In this document: one piece after another, positions 58,671 through 64,000 of the stretch
Layout of the letters: the number at the start of each line of letters is the position of its first letter
How positions within the stretch are numbered: position 1 is the stretch's first letter
From: an uncultured Bacteroidia bacterium
GTDB lineage: Bacteria > Bacteroidota > Bacteroidia > Bacteroidales > F082
Assembly: GCA_902799345.1 (NCBI GenBank)
Contig: CADBZW010000005.1
Span: 124,001-188,000, forward strand
DNA: 64,000 bases
Direction: 5' to 3'
The notes under the pieces: model-generated
The model's input: only the letters and a program-made list of their open reading frames with translations
The model's database searches: none
Told to the model about the DNA's origin: nothing
Position numbers and translations under genes: made by a program

Positions 58671-59032
58671 ATGTCAAAATACATTCTTGATACTGATACT
58701 TGCATTGAACTTTTCAGAGTTGTTTTATCACCGAAATAACCATTGCAGAACTGTTTTATGGTGCTGCGAAGTCTAACAATCCTAAGCATTTCCAAGATAT
58801 TGGTTTCATTCTCCAATCATTTGAATTATTACCTATTTTCCCTTCACTTAGAATATACGGAACTATCAAGGCATTGCTTGAAAATCAAGGAAATAGGATT
58901 GATGAATTTGATTTGCTGATAGGCGCTTGCGCTGTTTACAACAATTGCGTTACAGTTACCTCCAACATCAAACATTTCAGCCATATCCCGAACCTTCTGA
59001 TTGAAGATTGGGCAGAAAAATCCAAGCACTAG
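58671..59032 (+). pseudogene. VapC-type PIN-domain toxin, disrupted by an internal deletion
   Basis: The frame starts MSKYILDTDTCIELFR, a typical PIN N-terminus with the first acidic residues, then hits a stop at 58737. A second frame continues the PIN fold: CFITEITIAELFYGAAKSNN, FELLPIFPSLRIYG, NRIDEFDLLIGACAVYNNCV and TVTSNIKHFSHIPNLLIEDW, ending at 59032. Normal VapC proteins have about 15-20 extra residues between these parts, so a deletion of roughly 45-60 nt that also shifts the frame is inferred. Confidence 0.75.
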
Positions 59033-59065
59033 AGTTTTTCTATATTCAGTATTTTTGATTTTTTG

Positions 59066-59073
59066 TATTTTTG
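59066..59073 (+). promoter_or_regulatory. -7 box upstream of typA
   Basis: TATTTTTG lies 32 nt before the typA ATG at 59106. Confidence 0.5.
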
Positions 59074-59105
59074 CACCTTAAATCATTGCAGCAATTTTTA
59101 CTAAA

Positions 59106-60908
59106 ATGCAGAATATCAGAAATATAGCAATTATCGCTCACGTTGACCACGGCAAAACCACCCTCGTGGACCGTATCCTTTACCAATCACAACTCTTCAA
59201 GGAATCGGACGAAGCACCCGGCCAACTCATTCTCGACAACAACGACCTCGAACGCGAACGCGGCATCACCATCCTTTCGAAGAATGTGTCTGTTCGTTAT
59301 AAAGACGTCAAAATCAATATCATAGATACTCCTGGCCACGCCGACTTCGGTGGCGAGGTGGAGCGCGTGCTCAACATGGCCGACGGCGTGCTGCTGCTGG
59401 TCGACGCCTTCGAAGGCCCCATGCCGCAGACCCGTTTCGTGCTGCAGAAGGCCATCGAACTGGGCCTGAAGCCCATCGTGGTCATCAACAAGGTGGATAA
59501 ACCCAACTGCCGTCCCGACGAGGTGCAAGAGGCTGTCTTCGACCTGATGTTCAACCTCGGCGCCACCGAGGACCAGCTGGACTTCCCCACCGTCTATGGT
59601 TCCTCAAAACAAGGCTGGATGTCGGACCACTGGGAAAACGTCACCGACAACGTCTCCTACCTCTTGGACGTCATCATCGACACCATCCCGCCCGCGAAGT
59701 TCGAGGAAGGCACACCGCAGATGCTCATCACCTCTTTGGACTACAGCTCGTATGTTGGCCGTATTGCTGTGGGCCGTCTGAAGCGTGGCACCCTGCAGGC
59801 CGGACAGAACGTCTCGCTGGTGAAACGCGACGGTTCCGTGACCAAGTCGACCATCAAGGAACTCTACACCTTTGAAGGCCTGGGCAAGGAGCGCACCAAG
59901 AAACCTGTCGAGGCCGGCGACATCATCGCGCTGATGGGTATCGACGACTTCGAAATCGGCGACACCGTGGCCGACTACGAGAACCCTGAGCCGCTGCCGC
60001 CCATCCATGTGGACGAGCCCACGATGAGCATGCTGTTCACTATCAACAACTCACCGTTCTTCGGCAAGGAAGGCAAATACGTCACCTCGCGTCACCTGCG
60101 CGAACGCCTCTACAAAGAGACCGAGAAGAACCTCGCCTTGAAGGTGGAAGACACCGAATCACCTGATTCTTTGATGGTTTACGGCCGCGGCATACTGCAC
60201 CTCAGCATCCTTGTCGAGACCATGCGTCGTGAGGGCTATGAGTTCCAACTTGGTCAGCCCAAGGTCATCATCAAATACATCGACGACGTGAAGTGCGAGC
60301 CTATCGAGGCCTTGACCGTCCTCGTCCCCGAGGACTTTGCAGGCCGTGTCATCGAGCAGGTCAGCGCCCGCAAGGGTGAGATGACCCAGATGGAGCCCAA
60401 GGGCGACCGCATGTGCCTCGACTTCGACATCCCGTCGCGCGGTCTCATCGGCTTGAGAAACACGCTGCTGACCGTCACCGAGGGTGAGGCCATCGTCTCG
60501 CACCGCTTCAAGGACTACGAACCTTGGAAGGGCGAGATGCCGACCCGTAACACCGGTGCCTTGATTTCGATGGAGACGGGCCAAGCCATCCCCTACGCCA
60601 TCTGGAAGCTGCAGGACCGTGGCACCTTCTTCGTCAACCCGAACGAAGACGTCTATGCCGGCGAGGTCATCGGCGAGAACACGCGCAGCAACGACATCGT
60701 CATCAACGTGTGCAAGACCAAGTGCGTTTCTCGTTGGAGGAATACATGGAATACATCCGCGACGACGAATATCTTGAGGTCACGCCCAAGAGCCTGCGTC
60801 TGCGCAAGATCATCCTCGACGAGCTGGAACGCAAACGCGCCTCACGTCGTGGCGAGGAATGATGATAAAGCCATAGAGATACACTCCCTCCTTCGTCAGT
60901 CGGTATGA
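59106..60908 (+). CDS. typA: Ribosome-associated GTPase TypA/BipA, apparently frameshifted near the 3' end
   Basis: The GTPase domain has G1 [24 protein letters not shown] and NKVDK. Domains II-V follow normally to INVCKTK at about residue 538. There the family continues with a loop (KLTNMR...) and a C-terminal domain. Here the sequence jumps to [20 protein letters not shown] and [21 protein letters not shown], but in another frame, which stops at 60862. About 20 codons of the loop are missing. The unshifted frame reads non-homologous residues and ends at 60908. TypA helps ribosome assembly under stress and is often dispensable. This may be a real mutation or an assembly error. Confidence 0.85.
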   Translation: MQNIRNIAIIAHVDHGKTTLVDRILYQSQLFKESDEAPGQLILDNNDLERERGITILSKNVSVRYKDVKINIIDTPGHADFGGEVERVLNMADGVLLLVDAFEGPMPQTRFVLQKAIELGLKPIVVINKVDKPNCRPDEVQEAVFDLMFNLGATEDQLDFPTVYGSSKQGWMSDHWENVTDNVSYLLDVIIDTIPPAKFEEGTPQMLITSLDYSSYVGRIAVGRLKRGTLQAGQNVSLVKRDGSVTKSTIKELYTFEGLGKERTKKPVEAGDIIALMGIDDFEIGDTVADYENPEPLPPIHVDEPTMSMLFTINNSPFFGKEGKYVTSRHLRERLYKETEKNLALKVEDTESPDSLMVYGRGILHLSILVETMRREGYEFQLGQPKVIIKYIDDVKCEPIEALTVLVPEDFAGRVIEQVSARKGEMTQMEPKGDRMCLDFDIPSRGLIGLRNTLLTVTEGEAIVSHRFKDYEPWKGEMPTRNTGALISMETGQAIPYAIWKLQDRGTFFVNPNEDVYAGEVIGENTRSNDIVINVCKTKCVSRWRNTWNTSATTNILRSRPRACVCARSSSTSWNANAPHVVARNDDKAIEIHSLLRQSV

Positions 60909-60972
60909 CATGGCTTTATCATCATAGCCACCAATGTCATTCCGAGCGAGGAACGAGCGAGAGAATCTTTTA
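60861..60972. repeat. REP-like repeat overlapping the 3' end of typA
   Basis: Inverted arms GATGATAAAGCCAT (60861-60874) and ATGGCTTTATCATC (60910-60923) are followed by AATGTCATTCCGAGCGAGGA. That header is shared with the repeat at 14945. Confidence 0.6.
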
Positions 60973-61124
60973 GTGGTCGAATGCAACAAAAATTAATTTC
61001 TCAAAGTCGGGCAAAATGTCCGACTTTTTTTGTATTATTGCAGTTTGTAGAAACGAGCACCAAAGAGGTTATTCCTCTATCCTCTTTAACCTTATATTTT
61101 ATTGAAATTCAAAAACTTAAGAAT

Positions 61125-61715
61125 ATGTCTAAAATTAAGAAAACTCTGATAATCCTACTCGTCATGATGGGATTGGCTTCATGCGATGTGCTGAACCAAG
61201 TGGCCCAGATGGCCAACTTCGCCAACTGTTCCTTCAATTTCAACAGCGTGAACCAGATCCAGATGCTCGGCGTCAACCTGAGCAGAGGCATGTCGAAAAC
61301 CGACCTCAACGCGGCCCAACTGCTTAACCTGGCCAACTCCATCATGCAAAAGAAACTGCCTGTGACTTTCAACGTGAATGTGGACGTCACCAACCCCAAC
61401 AGCATCGCCGCCGCCATGACCAAGATGGACTATATCCTGACTCTGAACGGCAAGCAGGTCGTCAGCACCTCGATGAACAACGCCATCAACGTGCCAGCCA
61501 ACTCAAGCAATATGGTTTCGATTCCCATCTCCACCGACCTGTTCCAGCTCTTCAGCGGTGAGTCGGCCGATGCCATCGTCAACCTGGCGTTCAAGTTGGC
61601 CGGTGCCAGCAGCCAGCCCGTCAACGTGGGGCTAAAGGTGAAGCCTTATATCAACATCAACGGACAGCAACTGGCCTATCCTGACTACATCACGATGAAC
61701 AAAACGTTGAACTAA
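61125..61715 (+). CDS. Lipoprotein, LEA14-like (hypothetical)
   Basis: From ATG 61125 (MSKIKKTLIILLVMMGLAS) the product is 196 aa, with lipobox LASC at about residues 18-21. The rest is beta-rich: CSFNFNSVNQIQMLGVNLS, LPVTFNVNVDVTNPNSIAAA and VSIPISTDLFQLFSG. The VNVDVTNPNSIAAAM segment resembles the water-stress/LEA type 2 fold of periplasmic lipoproteins. The function is unknown. A -7-like TATTATTG lies about 90 bp upstream, and the next gene follows after 20 bp, so the two may form an operon. The in-frame start at 60981 is rejected, as it lies before the promoter. Confidence 0.75.
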   Translation: MSKIKKTLIILLVMMGLASCDVLNQVAQMANFANCSFNFNSVNQIQMLGVNLSRGMSKTDLNAAQLLNLANSIMQKKLPVTFNVNVDVTNPNSIAAAMTKMDYILTLNGKQVVSTSMNNAINVPANSSNMVSIPISTDLFQLFSGESADAIVNLAFKLAGASSQPVNVGLKVKPYININGQQLAYPDYITMNKTLN

Positions 61716-61735
61716 TCCCAGAAAACGAGCAGAAA

Positions 61736-62506
61736 ATGGCGGATTTTAAAGAAAGACGCTTCAGCATCGACCCTGGCAGAGGCAAGAAAATGGACGGCTG
61801 TCCCTACTCTATCTATGAGGACGGGCACGACGTGAAAGACTATATCATCCCGCCGAAAGGCTATATCTTCAAAGGCTTCAGGTTCGACCCCGACGCCAGC
61901 AACCAGATATACGACGGCAAGCTCATCGCGATATACGAGAAAGAGACGTTCAACCAAAAAATGATGTCGCAGATGTGGAAGTTCATCTTGGCATTTGCCA
62001 TCATCGCCGTCATCGCCATCATCGCTATTTTGGCCGCTGGAGTGTTCAAAGACCCCAGCCCGAAGCCGAACCGTCAGGTCGACCAACCTGCCGCCGTCGT
62101 GGAGGCCAACGAACCTGCCCCTGTCGTCGTCGGCACTACCGAAACGGAGACCGTAGAGACGACAAGCGCTTCGGAAGAGCAACCTGCCGAGACCGTCGTT
62201 GAGGAGGTCAAACCACAAGAAGAGACCACACAACCCGTCGCCGACGACCCGAACGAGTTGTTCAAGCAAGCGTTCTGGACCTTGATCCATCAACGCACCA
62301 TCTTGATGGACGCTTACGATACCTTATTTAAGGACAACAAAGGTAAGGTGGAAGGCGAAGAATATGACTACCTGCGCTTCACCATTTTGCAAAATTCGAG
62401 TGCCTTCAAGGCATGGACAGGAAAACTACAGAAGGTTCCTGCCACTGAATTGGAATCCATCAACAACATCAACGACTTGAAGAGTAAAATCAAAGATATT
62501 GAATAA
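61736..62506 (+). CDS. Hypothetical membrane-anchored protein
   Basis: The 256-aa product has a compact N-terminal domain (residues 1-75: MADFKERRFSIDPGRGKKMD ... KGYIFKGFRFDPDASNQIYD). One transmembrane helix follows (about 83-105, FILAFAIIAVIAIIAILAAG). Then come a Pro/Glu/Thr-rich linker (about 110-170) and a helical C-terminal domain (LFKQAFWTLIHQRTILMDAY ... DLKSKIKDIE). No family is recognised. It sits between the lipoprotein and gcvP with short gaps and could be co-transcribed with either. Confidence 0.65.
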   Translation: MADFKERRFSIDPGRGKKMDGCPYSIYEDGHDVKDYIIPPKGYIFKGFRFDPDASNQIYDGKLIAIYEKETFNQKMMSQMWKFILAFAIIAVIAIIAILAAGVFKDPSPKPNRQVDQPAAVVEANEPAPVVVGTTETETVETTSASEEQPAETVVEEVKPQEETTQPVADDPNELFKQAFWTLIHQRTILMDAYDTLFKDNKGKVEGEEYDYLRFTILQNSSAFKAWTGKLQKVPATELESINNINDLKSKIKDIE

Positions 62507-62542
62507 CAACAACTAAACAAATCAACAATAAACATTTCAACA

Positions 62543-64000
62543 ATGATCAGAAACAACTTCATCAAACGCCACAACGGCCCCACCGCATCGGATGCTGAAA
62601 AGATGCTCAAGGTCATCGGCGTGAAATCGCAAGAACAACTTGTCGACGAAATCATCGCTCCCGAGATCCGTCTGCCGAAAGACCTCAACATCGGCGAGGG
62701 CATGAGCGAATACGAAGTCATCAGCCACCTCAAGGCCATCGGCGCGAAGAACAAGCAGTTCCGCACCTACATCGGCTTGGGCTACTACAACACCATCACC
62801 CCTGGCGTCATCATGCGCAACATCCTTGAGAACCCGGGCTGGTACACCTCTTACACTCCCTATCAGGCCGAGATTTCGCAAGGCCGTTTGGAGGCTTTGG
62901 TGAACTACCAAACCGTCATCAGCGACCTCACCGCCCTGCCGTTGGCCAACGCCAGCCTGCTCGACGAAGGCACTGCCGCTGCCGAAGCCATGCTGATGTT
63001 CTGGCACAGCCGCAGCCGTGCCCAAGTGAAGGCCGGCGTGAAGAAGTTCTTCGTGGCCTGCGACTTGTTCCCGCAGAGCATCGAGGTCATCAAGACCCGC
63101 GCCCATTTCCAAGGCATCGAGGTTGTGGTGGACGACATCAACAAGTTTGAAGCCAACGAGGAATATTTCGGTGTTATCATCCAATGCCCGAACCAATTCG
63201 GTGAAATTGTCGACAACCGCGGCAAGGTTGCCGAATGGAAGGCCAAGGGAATGCAAGTGGCCGTCGCCGCCGACCTGCTCAGTCTCACCCTCATCACGCC
63301 TCCCGGCGAATGGGGTGCCGACGTAGTGCTCGGTTCCAACCAACGCTTCGGTCTGCCGATGGGATTCGGTGGCCCGCACGCCGGTTACTTCGCCACCACC
63401 GAGGCCTACAAGCGCGAAATGCCCGGCCGTATCATCGGCATCAGCATCGACGCTCTGGGCAATCCTGCCTACCGTCTGGCCCTGCAAACCCGCGAGCAAC
63501 ACATCAAGCGCGAACGCGCCACGTCAAACATCTGCACGGCCCAAGCCCTGCTCGCCATCATGTCGGGCTTCTACGCCCTCTATCATGGTCCGGAAGGCTT
63601 GACCGAGATTGCACACCATATTAATTGCTTAGCCGGAAAACTCTGTGGCGAATTGGCCAAACTCGGCGTGAAGCAACTCAACAAGCATTTCTTCGACACG
63701 CTGTTGTTCGAACTGCCTGAAGGCGCATGCACCTGCAAGGTGAAGGAAGCCGCCGAGAAACACGGCATGAACTTCCGCATCATCGACAAGCAACACTTCG
63801 GCATCAGCATCGACGAGACCACGACCAAGGAAGACCTCAACGAGATTGGCCAAGTGGTGGCCGAAGCCATGGGCAAGCAACACGAGGAACTGGTTTGCGA
63901 CCCGAATTGCCAAAACTTCAGCGGCATCCAACCCGAGATGCGCCGCACCTCGAAGTTCATGCAGGCCCCGATGTTCTTCAAATATCGCAGCGAGACCGAC
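62543..64000 (+). CDS. gcvP: Glycine dehydrogenase (decarboxylating), P protein, 3' end outside window
   Basis: 486 codons of the P protein of the glycine cleavage system are present. It decarboxylates glycine with pyridoxal phosphate and passes the aminomethyl group to the lipoyl H protein. The N-terminus IRNNFIKRHNGPTASDAEKM, the segment YYNTITPGVIMRNILENPGW, the region YTPYQAEISQGRLEALVNYQ and the GGPHAGYFA motif are all conserved. The PLP lysine would lie in the C-terminal half, beyond the window. It begins 36 bp after the preceding gene. The full gene should run about 950 codons. Confidence 0.95.
   Translation, partial: MIRNNFIKRHNGPTASDAEKMLKVIGVKSQEQLVDEIIAPEIRLPKDLNIGEGMSEYEVISHLKAIGAKNKQFRTYIGLGYYNTITPGVIMRNILENPGWYTSYTPYQAEISQGRLEALVNYQTVISDLTALPLANASLLDEGTAAAEAMLMFWHSRSRAQVKAGVKKFFVACDLFPQSIEVIKTRAHFQGIEVVVDDINKFEANEEYFGVIIQCPNQFGEIVDNRGKVAEWKAKGMQVAVAADLLSLTLITPPGEWGADVVLGSNQRFGLPMGFGGPHAGYFATTEAYKREMPGRIIGISIDALGNPAYRLALQTREQHIKRERATSNICTAQALLAIMSGFYALYHGPEGLTEIAHHINCLAGKLCGELAKLGVKQLNKHFFDTLLFELPEGACTCKVKEAAEKHGMNFRIIDKQHFGISIDETTTKEDLNEIGQVVAEAMGKQHEELVCDPNCQNFSGIQPEMRRTSKFMQAPMFFKYRSETD

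Noticed and set aside
1-64000. tRNA or rRNA genes
   Set aside because: No cloverleaf with a T-arm signature or rRNA segment was seen while reading both strands; a tRNAscan/Infernal run would settle it.

Overview
The window reads as a chromosome segment of a Bacteroidales bacterium (Bacteroidota). The evidence is the Bacteroidota -7 box (TAnnTTTG) ahead of many genes, type IX secretion (T9SS) C-terminal sorting domains on four large secreted proteins, SusD-free surface lipoproteins, a long-form GAPDH, a UPF0597 protein and a DUF5618 pair. Base composition is moderately GC-rich. One stretch, about 49.6-57.3 kb, and the hsdS gene are visibly AT-richer. I saw no tRNA, rRNA, CRISPR array, prophage or IS element other than one HUH (RAYT-type) transposase gene.

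1-5.2 kb (minus strand): a cobalamin riboswitch leads an operon of secreted/surface proteins. In order these are a duplicated-domain T9SS protein, a second T9SS protein, a BtuG-like beta-propeller lipoprotein, a tiny Cys-rich protein and a BtuF-type substrate-binding lipoprotein cut by the window edge. Together they look like a vitamin B12 capture locus. 5.2-10 kb: an eight-repeat T9SS protein and a T9SS subtilisin-like protease. 10-28.5 kb: mostly housekeeping and transport (trmD-rplS, glutamate symporter, split chromate transporter, aroC, smpB, thioredoxin-like protein, M23 peptidase, sulfatase-fold membrane protein, lipid kinase-SUI1-MscS operon, esterase, pnuC-DMT operon), plus an MqsR-type toxin with an MqsA/Panacea fused antitoxin.

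28.7-38.8 kb (minus strand): clpB, then a type I restriction-modification operon, hsdM-RAYT-hsdS-hsdR, with a RAYT transposase gene as second cistron. 38.9-48.8 kb: DUF3667 protein, trkH, yidC-DUF2750, gap, UPF0597/cysteine desulfidase family protein, and a BtuCD/FecCE-type permease-ATPase pair without an adjacent binding protein.

48.9-58.4 kb: an accessory island with unusual organisation. It holds two minus-strand protein cassettes (LRR protein - unknown - DUF5618 - unknown paralogue; and unknown - DUF5618) and four or five short transcription units that look non-coding, each with its own promoter and intrinsic terminator. Four copies of a 19-bp palindrome (TGTTTCA-N5-TGAAACA) each sit exactly 9 nt upstream of a -7 box, and a divergently transcribed WYL-domain regulator lies at one end. 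Two of the small RNAs share a clearly homologous core of about 64 nt. Decayed copies of the 3' end of the neighbouring ABC ATPase gene flank the island. This is the strongest candidate for an undescribed system in the window.

58.4-64 kb: a vapBC remnant with a disrupted toxin, typA with an apparent frameshifting deletion near its 3' end, a lipoprotein, a membrane-anchored hypothetical protein and the 5' part of gcvP.

Two kinds of small repeat are scattered through the window: intergenic REP/BIME-like palindromes containing GTCATTGCG or GTCATTCCG, and purine/pyrimidine palindromes that sit in frame inside coding genes (chrA, aroC, hsdR). Gaps of more than 300 bases are 4891-5274 (riboswitch and promoters), 49547-49892 (ATPase tail remnant, ncRNA), 54579-55276 (ncRNA, operators) and 56624-57381 (two ncRNAs, operators).
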